Of a stretch of 64,000 nucleotides of DNA, positions 24,701 through 34,737 are shown in pieces; within the stretch, counting starts at the first letter, position 1; the number at the start of each line of letters is the position of its first letter. Position numbers and translations under genes: made by a program. The stretch is taken from assembly GCF_932526225.1 (NCBI RefSeq), contig NC_064042.1, positions 13,093,040 through 13,157,039 on the forward strand. Reading direction: 5' to 3'. The stretch is from Nematostella vectensis (Eukaryota > Cnidaria > Anthozoa > Actiniaria > Edwardsiidae). A model generated the notes under the pieces. That model worked only from the letters and a program-made list of their open reading frames with translations, was not told the origin of the DNA and searched no databases.

Positions 24701-25648
24701 TACCAAAAGTGCGTCTAGGGAATCGAACAGCTGTCCATTGTAGTAGACTTTTCCGACGCTCCATTTAGAGGTATCAGAGCCTGCGTGATCAATATAAATT
24801 TCGAAGGGCAGTGGGTATACGAACATTGGAGGGTGATCGCGGTGAAAGGCATACCAGGCACCACGGGTTTTGTTTGTGTAACCCATGGGAGCAGCGAACT
24901 GCACAGTAAGGCAGCGATCCGTGCAATTGTGATAGGAGTAGCCGTCAAAGCTCTCTGTCAACAAACGGTAAGCCTTACGTGACACATTCTTCCAAATATG
25001 ACTTAGGGCTATGATCTCTACTGATAAGAAAGGTCGGGAGTCGAAAGCAATCGGATACGATCGGCCAGGGATCACCCTTAGGCGATGGCTAGTCGGTTTC
25101 GATACAGGCCCAACGATATATTCTTCAACTATAGGGGGCTTCGCTGCTCCTTTGAATATTACCACAAGTGCTTCTCGTTCCGGTTTGGCTTGATTTTTGT
25201 CAAGATATCTTAAAGCGGCTGCTTTAGAAGGCGGCTGAAACTGTATCATTGCAATAAAGTTTGAGTCTACTTTGGCTTTAAATTGTGCAACATGTATCGG
25301 TGTTAGTCCAAGCTCTTCAATCCCTAGCATGTAGTCTCGTACCGCTTTGTGTTCGTCCTCTAGTAGGTCCTCAAACAGCCCTCGCTCTGACGAACTCGTG
25401 GACTCCCGTGACATCCCTTCAGCACATTGTGGTGTAACTTTATCAGATGTGCTTACTGGCCTTTGGTCGTTCTCACGAGTTGCTACTACAATGAGTGCAA
25501 TGAGTAACGCCAAACATAGCAGAAGTAGAATCAAAGACAAATATTTCCAGAGTCTCGATGAACTAGAGGTGAATGTTGTCATTTTTGCATGAGTAGAATC
25601 CCCCTGACCGTGAAGTGCAACCTCTTCTTCGGTTTCTTGTGAGGTCAT
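21738..25648 (-). CDS. Copper amine oxidase (AOC1/AOC3-like), tandem copy 3
   Basis: Five minus-strand exons: 25648-24328, 23824-23643, 23268-23041, 22597-22281 and 22146-21738. All are in phase and give 818 residues. The active-site residues Asp426, Tyr514, His564/566 and His735 are intact. The start is the MTSQ Met at 25648; an in-frame Met at 25672 would add eight residues. This copy is the most diverged in its flanks. The 5' flank beyond about 25650 lacks the poly-G/LINE junction and continues into unrelated sequence. Intron 2 has a partial tandem duplication of the exon 2 donor region (about 23596-23650). Intron 4 is about 44 bp shorter. Protein changes include Ala/Met for Ser/Val in the QF(S/A)AP(V/M)GY segment. 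Confidence 0.93.
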
Positions 25649-26104
25649 AGGCCTTGTCAGTGTATAGTTCAAATTATAGTATAATCGAATTATTGAAGTG
25701 GCCGAGCTTGATTGATTGATTCGCTATTTACGCAAGGCGCTCTAGTGTGAGAAACACAAACAATCCTTGTGAGGCTATTGATGAAAGAATGATATCTCTG
25801 AGCCGCTGAATAATAATCGGTTTATTGTCTTGTTTTCGTAGGTTGCCAAGGCACGTGACATGCGCTTTATTTGGAATCAATATGTGAATTGTATTGAAAA
25901 CAAGAAAGGAATTTTAAGGATAATTGTATAGTTTTCAATTCAATTATTTTATTTGGTACCTTTTTGTCTTTGATTCAAGGGTGTTACTCCAAATACATTC
26001 ATATTTTAGAAAAAAAATTAGCAATTGGTTTTCAATTGTATTCCTATTTACAATAAATTCTCTATCGTCGTACTTTGGGAGCAACTTCAGAATACCCGTC
26101 CACT

Positions 26105-26325
26105 GTGGAGCCACGTTACTGCCGTGGTCCGCAGTGAAGCCATCTTTGCATATTTATAGAACAAGGCATCAAATAATAAGTCTAAATAATCTAAGTCACT
26201 GCTACCGTCGTCCGCGGTCCGTTGTGTAGCCTTCTGTGCATATTTATAGAACGAAGTATCAAATAATAAGTCTAAGTAATCTAAGTCATTGCTACCGTGG
26301 TCCGCGGTCCGCAGTCCGCAGTGAA
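26105..26325. repeat. Tandem repeat of about 87 bp, 2-3 copies
   Basis: Blocks starting with CCGTGGTCCGC-like sequence and containing GCATATTTATAGAAC and ATCAAATAATAAGTCTAA recur with a spacing of about 86-88 bp. The last copy is truncated. No coding content. Confidence 0.8.
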
Positions 26326-26380
26326 AGGGACTGATTTTCGTGTAAGAATTTATGAGAGATAAGCTAAAAGCATTCCAGTC

Positions 26381-26502
26381 AAGGAATTCCTAGCCTCCCG
26401 CGCAGCCGTTCTTTGTGTCGGTCACGCAACGCTCCCATGCCCACTGGGAGCTTTGCGTGACCGACACAAAGAACGGCTGCGCGGGAGACTAAGGAATTCC
26501 TT
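26381..26502. mobile_element. 122-bp foldback (MITE-like hairpin)
   Basis: Two arms of about 57 bp starting AAGGAATTCC pair almost perfectly around a loop of about 6 bases (TGCCCA region). Mismatches are limited to a few positions. The arms contain CGCGCAGCCGTTCTTTGTG and its inverse. There is no coding capacity, so it is a miniature inverted-repeat element or a very stable hairpin. Confidence 0.85.
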
Positions 26503-26607
26503 TGTTTATTAAAATTGAGATAAGAGTCAAGAAAATACTAACTAGGTTACTTAAAATTCTACGAGTGTGATAATAATTATCTGTATATTAGCGATTATTT
26601 TACTCAC

Positions 26608-26913
26608 CTAAGTTTGTTACGTTGTAGTGTTTATCAAACTGAGGTGGTTCATAACACATCCCTGTATCCGCAGTACTATTTGGAAGCAAAGAACACATCC
26701 CAATCATAAGATCCACAAAATAATCAGGAAGTCTGCTATTACATCGTTTCAAAAACTCGGAGCAAACTCTCCTGCATGGAAGAAAAGGCTTCGGGTCGCC
26801 ATCTTTACAATTTGGTGCGAGAACAGCACAAGCGATTGTCTCTGAAACGCTTGCAACGGAACAGTTCTGCATTCGAGTAGTGACGAACTCTACAATGTTG
26901 CGTATCCATGTGG
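26608..26913 (-). pseudogene. Frizzled-type cysteine-rich domain exon (orphan, 5' end disrupted)
   Basis: On the minus strand an open segment encodes a Fz-like cysteine-rich domain: NCSV, then ETIACAVLAPNC, FLPCRRVCSEFLKRC, MIGMC and TGMCY, with cysteine spacing like the C-terminal two thirds of Frizzled CRDs. It ends in a good donor (AACTTAG|gtgagt) at 26608. Upstream it runs into a poly-C tract (plus-strand G run, about 26912-26926) and ATACCGCAC repeats with no visible acceptor, so the exon's 5' end seems replaced by repeat. No neighbouring exon of the same gene is recognisable. Fz domains occur in Frizzled, sFRP, ROR, MuSK, corin and others; the parent gene is unknown. Confidence 0.65.
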
Positions 26914-26936
26914 GGGGGGGGGGGGGACGTTCGGGG

Positions 26937-27016
26937 GTGCTCAATACCGCAATACCGCACAAAATTTCCGAAAATACCGCATTACCGCACAAAAAAATCG
27001 AGAATACCGCATACAG
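26937..27016. repeat. Short ATACCGCA repeats
   Basis: ATACCGCA and TTACCGCAC motifs recur five times within 80 bp, directly beside the damaged Fz exon and the G run. Confidence 0.7.
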
Positions 27017-28109
27017 AAAATAGTCGTTCGTAAAACAAGCGTTATGGTACGAACTGTAGCGATTACTAAGCTCTAATAGTCACTCTGAATCGCAAACGTG
27101 ATAAAACTTCGTAGAAAACTCGTGATGTTTGCCGTATATAAAGTAAAAAGTCGTAATAACCGAATACGTTCTTCCGTTCTGTCAAATCGGCATTTCGTCA
27201 CGAGAAACAATAATATTCTTACCTTCGACATGCTGCTTGACTGCTTTGATAGGGTTTCCGTTGCGATAAGATATACTGGAGGTGAATATGTTTATTCGTG
27301 AAAGGGTGATTGTTTATAAATCAATGTCGACAATGTCAACTTTTTAGCACCGTCATAGTTTTCTTCAAGAATTTACGTTGTTGGATTCCTCTTATGATTG
27401 AGTCTCCGACCAGTAACAAAGCGCCCTTTGAAGGTCCATTTCTGCTCTGCTCTCGAGTTTAAGCTATTGACTTGTTTGGTACGTTCTTTTAGGTAAAGGT
27501 GGATTTCACATCTTCTATTTTTCCGTCGAAGTGACGCTTGGTGTCGGCCATTCCATGTTTCAATTTCTGCTTCCAGTCCTCTAGATCGAGGCTCTGTTAA
27601 CCGATTTCGATCGAGTTTGTTGTGACTTGTTTCTCAATTTTACTATTGAACTCTCGTTGAGCTACTCGTAACGTGGATCATGGCCTCCAATTTCAGGTTT
27701 TTCTTCTCGTGGCATTCAACTTTTCTATTTTCGTTCGTCTGATTACTTTCTTGTCGTTGTTCTGCTGAGCATGTATAATTTCTTTCACCTTTTTTTTCCA
27801 TTTCTTATACTGTCCGCTATTCAATTTATTTCAGCACGCTTCATTTCGGCGGCCCTTTCGGCTTCTTTTTCCGTTGTGAACTTCCCAATGCAGTAGGTTC
27901 CTTTGCCTAACTTTTTCACATGCTGTTCTCAAATGAACGGAATCGAACAGAAATCTTAAAGATCTTGGGCACAAATTGCTATTTTGCCTTTGTTGTCTTG
28001 CGAATAAAGAAACAAGACCGTTTATATTGACGCGATGGACCGCACGCTTTTTGTAATGTCAAGAGAATAAGATAAGAGAGGGACATATATGTTATTTACC
28101 AGCTGGGAG
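27017..28109. other. No gene recognised; possible remnant of a minus-strand coding element
   Basis: No intact gene. On the minus strand at about 27822-27926 a 35-codon open stretch contains GTYCIGKFTTEKEAERAAE, which resembles the end of an AP2-type DNA-binding domain. It is bounded by stops on both sides and may be a relic. Confidence 0.4.
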
Positions 28110-28140
28110 TTGGAAATTCTATTGAGGAAAAAAAATAAAC
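28110..28140. repeat. Left arm of the inverted repeat surrounding the BEL element
   Basis: TTGGAAATTCTATTG and the A-rich stretch after it are inverted at 32616-32645 with one mismatch and one indel. The LTR element is thus inserted inside a pre-existing palindrome. Confidence 0.8.
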
Positions 28141-28156
28141 GGCCTCGGTAAGTATT

Positions 28157-28393
28157 TGTTCCGGAAGTTCCGTTTCTGTGTACCGGAAAATGTTAAAGTT
28201 ATTAGTTTATGATCACGAATTATGTAATATGTAATGAGTAATAGGATCGGGTATCATTGTACCAGGCACGGGGTGAACTCGTGAGAGGTTGTAAGAGAGA
28301 CTGTAGAGAGATTGAGAGCTGATTCGAATAAAGGGAGAAGAAAGTCGGAGATCGTGATAACAGAGTGTCGTTTGGTTCGAAACATTACCAACA
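28157..28393 (+). repeat. 5' LTR of the BEL/Pao element
   Basis: A 237-bp LTR beginning TGTTCCGGAAG and ending CCAACA. It matches the 3' LTR with a handful of substitutions and small indels (AAATG against AGTTG early on, and a 2-bp difference near AACAGAGTG), indicating a moderately old insertion. It carries an AATAAA at about 28327. Confidence 0.9.
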
Positions 28394-28412
28394 CGTGGTC
28401 CTTCGAGCCGGA
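28394..28412 (+). other. Putative primer-binding site region after the 5' LTR
   Basis: CGTGGTCCTTCGAGCCGG directly follows the 5' LTR and precedes the gag start codon at 28419. Its position is that of a tRNA primer-binding site. The tRNA species was not determined. Confidence 0.5.
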
Positions 28413-28418
28413 TAGAAG

Positions 28419-29300
28419 ATGAGTGGGAAGTTAGTCCTGAAAAAGAAAGTGCGTGGAGCTCATAGAGGGGCAGCAACGAAGTTGATTAGAAAGGTAAATG
28501 AGATCTTGGATCTTGAAGAACACAGCGAAGATGAGAAGTTAGCGATCCGCCAGCTCCGAGACAGCGCCAAAGAAAAGGCAGAGACCCTTCGCGCACTCGG
28601 CGGTGAGGTCATCGAGTTGTCGGCGGGGAAAGAAGATAGCGAAGAGCTCGAGGCAATCATAACGGAGGGCGACGAGATGCGGGCGAGACTGCACGAGGTT
28701 ATCCACAGGATGGAGGGGTTAATGGCACTGTGGGATCAACCCGCATCCCCAGCGATCAGCCCGGCTAGCTTGCCTAGTTCACCGGCAAGGTCTTCTACCT
28801 CTACTAAGGCGAGAGTGAGAGCAAGGCTACCTAAGCTTGAAGTGCCGAAATTTGGTGGCAAAATACAAGAATGGCCGGAATTCTGGGACTCCTTTGAGAG
28901 CGCCATTGATAGCAATGAGGCGCTCGCGGACGTAGATAAGTTCGCTTATCTGAAGAGGTTACTGTTAGACGAGGCGAAACAGACCATTGCTGGTTTCGCG
29001 ATGACCGCGGCAAACTACGGCGCTGCTATCGAAATACTTCGCAAGCGATATGGCAAAACCGAGGCTATACAGCGGTCGCACATTAACGACCTACTTAACC
29101 TGTCGCCTGTTTTTAACGATGGGGACTTAACGAGGCTGAGGCGGTTCTACGATGTAGCGAAGACGCATTTCCGAGGACTAGAAGCTCTAAATGTAAATGA
29201 AACAAGTTATTCGGGGATCGTGGTACCGGCCCTGCTACAGAAGTTGCCGAACTCGTTCCGGCTCACAATCACCCGTAGATATCAAAACTTCATGTCATGA
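28419..29300 (+). pseudogene. BEL/Pao gag-like region (DUF1759)
   Basis: Open reading frame of 293 codons starting 26 bases after the LTR. It has a charged coiled-coil-like N-terminus, a Pro/Ser-rich linker, and then LPKLEVPKFGGKIQEW with the WPEFWDSFESAID motif typical of the DUF1759 capsid-like domain of BEL/Pao. It stops at a TGA that overlaps the next ATG (ATGA, 29297-29300). The remaining gag continues in another frame. Confidence 0.85.
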
Positions 29301-29899
29301 AGTATGGAAAGACTGTGGCTGAGATACGAGCGGAGGTAGAGCTGAGAGAAGAGCACATTTCTTCTGAGGCAAGTAACAAGAAACCACAAGACGGTATGCA
29401 AAGGCAAACAAGCGGGAGCGCATTATTTGTTGAAGCTAATGGACAGGGGACGTGTGTTTATTGTTTTGGAAAACACAAGTCAGAGAACTGTGAGAGATTC
29501 AAGTCACCGGGAGAGCGAGAGAAAATCTTGGTTAAGTATGCTAGATGTTTTAGATGCCTTAGGAAAAATCAGAGGTCCTACGAGTGTAGATCGAAAGATG
29601 GTAACTGTAAGGGCTGCGCGGGCGCGCATCATCTTTCAATATGCGAAAATCAAGCTAGTGGCCAAACAGAAACGCCACAGCAGGAACGGGGGGAGAGCGA
29701 GCAAGCGGGAGAAGCTACTTCAAATCACGTAGCTTCGGGGTTTGCGGAGAGTTTTCATGTTGTCTCTGGTACGCGCATAGCTTTACAAACAGCGCAGGGC
29801 ATTGTTAGCTGGGAAGGGGGCGTATCAGCTAGGACAAGGTTTTTGTTTGACGCCGGAAGTCACCGCTCATTCATCACGGCGTCGGCAGCGCACACATAG
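29297..29899 (+). pseudogene. BEL/Pao zinc-knuckle and protease start
   Basis: 200-codon frame containing two cysteine-rich zinc-knuckle-like motifs (CVYCFGKHKSENC and CFRCLRKN with a following CRSKDGNCKGC) and then the protease beginning FLFDAGSHRSFI, where the DxGS is the catalytic-aspartate motif of the DUF1758 aspartic protease. It stops at 29899, shortly after the protease starts. Most of the protease and the protease-RT linker are missing. Confidence 0.8.
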
Positions 29900-30494
29900 A
29901 GCGGTAGTGCGCAGGAATGTTGCTACTAGTACACCGGTAAGAGTGATCTATGATGCGTCGGCGAAGACAGGTAAAAAGGGCGTGTCGCTCAACGACTGTT
30001 TACACGTTGGACCTTCTCTCAACCCCCTCCTATTTAATGTGTTGCTGAGATTCCGCCTCCACAGGGTAGCCCCCATAGCAGATATCGAGAAGGCTTTCTT
30101 GAATATCGAAGTCGACCCTGGAGACCGAGATTGTTTACGATTCTTATTCCCAGAGGACCCGAGAAGGGAGGATTACGTAATCAAGGTATACTGGTTTTGT
30201 AGAGTGGTGTTTGGTCTGAACGCCTCGCCATTTCTATTGAATGGAACCTTGAGGCACCACCTCGTGAAGTTTAAAGAGATAGATCCTAAATTTGTAGAGA
30301 TGTTAGTCAACAGTTTTTATGTAGATGACTTGGTGACAGGGAGTAACACCCCGGAAGAGGCGTATGAGTTATACGTGAAGTCCAAGTCGAGATTGGCAGA
30401 AGGTGGGTTTAACCTGCGCAAGTGGCAGACTAACGATAGCGAGCTCAGAGGTAGGGTGGATGTAAGCGAAGGGAGATGTATGCCAGGTAATTAA
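29900..30494 (+). pseudogene. BEL/Pao reverse transcriptase
   Basis: RT domain in a frame shifted from the protease. It shows VRVIYDASAKTGKKGVSLND, ADIEKAFLNI (motif A Asp), the VFGLNASPFLLNGTL motif and the catalytic SFYVDDLVTG box. The conserved Pao RT runs on into the LRKWQTND segment and ends at a stop at 30494. Confidence 0.88.
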
Positions 30495-30500
30495 GAAGGT

Positions 30501-31320
30501 GTGGCTCGTGGTAAGACTAGCCAAGGCGTGGCAAGCGACTGTGATATTCAGAAGGTGTTAGGCCTACCCTGGAATAGCAGTAGTGACACTATAGGACTCA
30601 CATTTGGCCACCTGTATGAGAAGGCGCAACAGTCGCCAGCGACGAAGCGAAATGTGCTAAGTGTTCTTGCAGGTATGTTCGATCCCCTAGGAATAGTAAG
30701 CCCAGTAACTGTAGCTGCAAGAATCCTTTTTCGGACCCTGTGTAGAATGACCGAGTTAACCTGGGACGAGGAATTGACTGGAGAGGTAAGGACAGAGTAG
30801 GAGGCCTGGGTTAAAGACCTGGGAAATTTGATGAGTGTTGAAGTACCTCGGTGCGTATTGGACACGTCAAACCGTAAGGTGCAGATTCACGGGTTTGCTG
30901 ATGCGAGTCGCAAGGCGTACTGTGCCGTCGTATACCTCGTATACGACGTGGGGGGAGAGAGGCAGGTAAGGTTACTTTGCAGCAAGACTAGAGTGGCCCC
31001 CCTTAAAGAGATGACAATCCCCAGGTTAGAGCTAATGGCCGCGTTAATCCTTGCCCGTCTTGTCAGCCATGTTAAAGAAGCACTAGGCACACTCATTGAA
31101 GTAGAAAGGGAGGTGTACTGGTCAGATAGCAAAACAGTGTTATACTGGTTGGCGAACAAAGGTGAGTGGAAACAGTTCGTTAAGCACAGAGTAGATGAAA
31201 TTTTGCAGCTGTCTAGGAAGGGTGAGTGGAGGCATTGCTCGGGAGAACAGAACCCTGCCGACATTGGGTCACGGGGTGCACCCGCTCCAAACTCAAGAGT
31301 AATGCACTGTGGTGGAATGG
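30501..31320 (+). pseudogene. BEL/Pao Pao-specific region and RNase H
   Basis: Two broken open segments. 30501-30800 holds VLGLPWN and SVLAGMFDPLGIVSPVTV, the Pao-retrotransposon signature between RT and RNase H, and ends in a TAG. 30828-31334 holds the RNase H domain with IHGFADASRKAYCAVVY, MTIPRLELMAALILARLV and the WSDSKTVLYWL block. Another frame change follows near 31290. Confidence 0.85.
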
Positions 31321-32286
31321 CCCACACTGGCTGACTGGTCCCGAACAGGGATGGCCAGCATTACAGATCGAGAGAACGCCAGCTGGGGCGGAAGAGGAGA
31401 AGGGCACTGTAAGTATGGTAGTCAACACCAGAGTACCGAAGAGTGACATATCTAGTGTAATCAACCATAACAATTTCAGAAATTGTAGCAAGTTGTTCAA
31501 GGTAACAGCGTATGTTCGGAGATTCATGCACAATGTTAGGGCAGAGAAAGTAGAAGACAGGATGACAGGCAGGTTATCTAGAGAGGAGATGACGAACGCA
31601 GAGCTAGAGTGGATAAAGTCAGCGCAAGTAGACTTGACGCAACAAGCGACGTTTAATCAGGTGACCAAGCAGCTAGATTTAGTAGAAGAGGCAGGCATAC
31701 TTAGGTGCAGAGGGAGACTGGGTAATTCCGAGCTTGCAACAGACGCTAGAATGCCCATAATATTACCGAGAGATCACAGGCTGACAGAGCTGGTTATACT
31801 AGACTGCCATAGTAAGTTACACCACAGTGGTGTTAGCGGCACCTTAGCGCAGGTGCGGACAAGGTTCTGGGTTCCGAAAGGTCGACAAGTTGTGAAGAAG
31901 ATAGTGCATAGGTGTGTCACGTGTAAGAAGCTAGAAGGCAGGGCATAGCGCCGCCTCCCGTGGCGGATTTACCAGGCTTTAGAGTCACGCAGGCAGAGCC
32001 ATTCTCCAAAGTAGGAGTAGACTTTGCAGGTCCTCTCTATTACAAGAGTAGTACAGGTATGATGCAGAAGGCGTCTGTGGCACTTTTCTCGTGTTGCGTG
32101 ACACGAGCATTATATCTCGATTTAGTCTTAGATTTAGAGGCTTGTACTTTCAGGAGATGCCTTAGAAGGTTTGCAGCCAGGAAGGGAGCTCCAACGCTGA
32201 TAGTGTCAGACAATGCGAAAACATTCAAAGCCGCAGCATTGCACGCGCAGAATAGAATCGCGATCGGGGCTTTGCTTGACTTCTAA
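31290..32286 (+). pseudogene. BEL/Pao integrase (zinc-binding and truncated core)
   Basis: 31290-31948 carries the HHCC zinc-binding segment with HSKLHHSGVSGTLAQVRTRF and CVTCKK, then a stop caused by a small deletion after KKLEGRA. 31960-32286 carries the start of the integrase core (FSKVGVDFAGPLYYKS and TLIVSDNAKTFKAA, containing the first two catalytic Asp residues). The third acidic residue and the C-terminus are absent, because the frame ends in the polypurine tract before the 3' LTR. Confidence 0.82.
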
Positions 32287-32296
32287 GAGTCAAGAA

Positions 32297-32550
32297 GGGG
32301 GGGGGGGGGGGGGGGGGTTCCGGAAGTTCCGTTTCTGTGTACCGGAAGTTGTTAAAGTTATTAGTTTATGATCACCAATTATGTAATATGTAATGAGTAA
32401 TAGGATCGGGTATCATTGTACCAGGCACGGGGTGAACTCGTGAGAGATTGTAAGAGAGATTGTAGAGAGATTAAGAGCTCATTCGAATAAAGGGAGAAGA
32501 AAGTCGGAGATCGTGATAACAGTGTCGTTTGGTTCGAAACATTACCAACA
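32297..32550 (+). repeat. Polypurine/G tract and 3' LTR of the BEL/Pao element
   Basis: A run of about 21 G residues (32297-32317) takes the place of the polypurine tract and merges with the first bases of the 3' LTR, which is recognisable from TTCCGGAAG at 32318 to CCAACA at 32550. The G run has probably expanded and replaced the TG at the LTR start. Confidence 0.88.
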
Positions 32551-32615
32551 GTATTTTCAAGACCTCGGTCACGGTATTTCACGATACGGAACGACCCTGA
32601 GCTGGGAAATAACAT

Positions 32616-32645
32616 GTTTATTTTTTTCCACAATAGAATTTCCAA
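32616..32645. repeat. Right arm of the inverted repeat surrounding the BEL element
   Basis: GTTTATTTTTTTCCACAAT and the following AGAATTTCCAA are the reverse complement of 28110-28140. Confidence 0.8.
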
Positions 32646-34117
32646 CTTTGTTTACCTTACGGGCTTATGGTTGCACGGGGCGAGGTTTCGCTTCTGACTT
32701 TCTTCGATGTTCCGTATTCGTGAAGATTTTGTTCGCTCATCATGATCATCCAATAAACTCAAATTTGTATTTCTCCCACAACGCTTTAAATCCTCCAGAA
32801 ATACAGAATCTCCAAAGAAGATATTCTCTGAATTTTGACCAACAATTTTTATTAATACGTCGTTCTCAACTCGAATTGATCGTAGAAATGTCTTCGTTCG
32901 CTTTAAATCTTCCACAGATATATTCACTGAAGAACTTCTCTTGAATGTGGATACGTTAAGCTGGTTATGCAGGAAAATTCCTAAAGTGATTTGTCGTTTT
33001 TCTTCGTATGAAGAGATGATTTGCTGCCTTATTTTATCCCAAATACACTTTCAGCAATGTTGAAATTGTTGCATTCATGGCGGGAAATTGTCAAAACACA
33101 GGGAGTTTGCATCCTCGTTCCCAGGGTCTTCCTCTCATATCCCTCTTTCCTCCTTGCCCCTGGGGGTAGGGGAGGTTGGGACCCTGGGAAGGAGGATGAG
33201 GGAGTTTGAAGCGGATTTTCCGTAAAGTCAATGATTCTAGATAGTGTGAAGATCTATAACCTCGGGAGTAAAAATCAAGTTTTCGATGGGCATGGGCAAG
33301 ATGAGCGGTCCGGTATCGCGGGGTCCGGATCGTAGGACCGGACCTCACGAGAGCCAATCAGAGCGCGCGATTTGATGGATACCGGACCCCGAAAAAAAAT
33401 AAACTTTAGTCCGCGCGCCATGTCGATTTCCAATCTGGCTATTTTTAGTAACCACCACCCCAACACTGCGCGTTAGCATATTTACCCACCCTACCCCCGC
33501 GCTAGCCCCGCGTAGTTTGCCCCTGCTTTGTTACTTAAAACCAAAAAAAAAAAAAAAAAAACACCCTATTTGCACAAATACCATCGAAAATGTCATTCTA
33601 AATCAAGAGCGAAAAACCCCGTGCTTCAAACACCGCTCCCGCTCTAACTTGCTGCTTCTTCGTGGGTTTTCAACAGCAATTATCTTCCTAATGGTCTAAC
33701 GAAATCTGTAAGTTAGACATTAGATACGATATTGATTTTTGTGAATATTCTGGTGAATTGAGAATGAATCCAATAAAACACATATCATAAAACTATCCTT
33801 GTAGCGAGGGAATGCCTTTATGTGATGATCAAAGCCAGCAAGCTGAAGTATCTGAGCTTTTCACAAAAAAAAAAAAATATCATGCACAAAAAAATTGACC
33901 AACGCCCCCCCCCCCCCCCCCCCCTCAAATATCTAATGGTCCGTCCCTAACATATAAATTCCCCCATATATTCCTCTATAAAAACACTGACAGTAAAGGC
34001 AGTAAGCCTTGGGCTCATTCCCTTCCCGTGTGAATCCCCGAGACAAGAGCCAAGCTACGCTGGCTAATTCATTAGCTTCAAATATTGCTTGCAGGGACTC
34101 GCTGGTTTTAGGGGTTT
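32646..34117. other. No gene recognised between the BEL element and the next repeats
   Basis: On the minus strand 32927-32652 is a 91-codon open frame of mixed, hydrophilic composition that I do not recognise; it could be the other side of whatever the BEL element interrupted. Around 33295-33395 a GC-rich block has repeated GGTCCGG/CCGGACC half-sites. 33543-33560 is a poly-A run and 33907-33924 a poly-C run. Nothing else is supportable. Confidence 0.5.
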
Positions 34118-34171
34118 TAGCCTGTATGCAGACCTCCGTAGTTCCTTTCCGGAGGCCTGTAATACAGGCTA
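34118..34171. repeat. Small inverted repeat (foldback)
   Basis: TAGCCTGTATGCAGACCTCCG at 34118-34138 pairs, with a few mismatches, with 34150-34171 (CGGAGGCCTGTAATACAGG and on) around an 11-base loop. Confidence 0.65.
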
Positions 34172-34737
34172 TGGTTTAGAATTGCCAATTACAGGGCTAG
34201 AGAGCCATATTATATTTAAGAAATAAAATATTCTTTGCTTGCTTTCATTGAGTTTTGAAATCTTGAGAGAATTCGAGAGATCAGTGGAGGACGAGACCGA
34301 CCGCAGGTCGAGAAATAAAGGCACAAGAGAAATGTTTTATTTATTTTATAGAGTTTTTTCTAATCCTACCAAAAGACAAAAAAAACCCTTCACAACAGAG
34401 CATGTCAGCGGGCGCGCAGAAAACAGTTTGAAAAACTGGCTTCAAATTCCAAGCATTATTTACTTCATCGCTTTGTGGTTTTGGACTTATTTTGCAATTT
34501 CCTATATACTTGGAACACGTTTTTCTCCCGGAGATTAATATTTTTAGTGTTAAAATGTAAAAGTCCGTGGGAATTCACAGGGTTGTTGACTGGTTGACTG
34601 ATGATGTAGGAATTCCCCTTGCACGATTTTATGCTGCGTCATCAGCGTCATCGTATTACTAGTCTCCTTCGCAGCCCAAAGCGGCAGGAGTAGACTATCG
34701 CATGCTTCATAATGAAATAAAAGTGACCAATCCAAGC

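Larger units (their letters stand above)
28152..32555 (+). mobile_element. BEL/Pao LTR retrotransposon, decayed, with 5-bp target duplication
   Basis: Complete LTR-to-LTR insertion at 28157-32550 flanked by the duplicated target GTATT (28152-28156 and 32551-32555). It contains a gag-like DUF1759 region, zinc knuckles, a truncated aspartic protease, RT, a Pao-specific region, RNase H, an integrase zinc-binding domain and a truncated integrase core, in BEL/Pao order. The body is broken by several frameshifts and at least one internal deletion, so it is not autonomous. At 4.4 kb it is clearly shorter than full-length BEL elements, which are usually over 6 kb. Confidence 0.92.

Noticed and set aside
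4446-25648. The three amine oxidase copies as haplotype duplicates wrongly placed in tandem
   Set aside because: Cannot be fully excluded, but the copies differ by specific indels, deletion structure and flanks (unit 2 deletion, copy 3 flank), which fits real tandem units better.
26600-26992. A complete 130-residue Frizzled-domain protein starting at a Met at 26992
   Set aside because: The first part is translation of ATACCGCA repeats and a C run; only 26608 to about 26913 has domain character.
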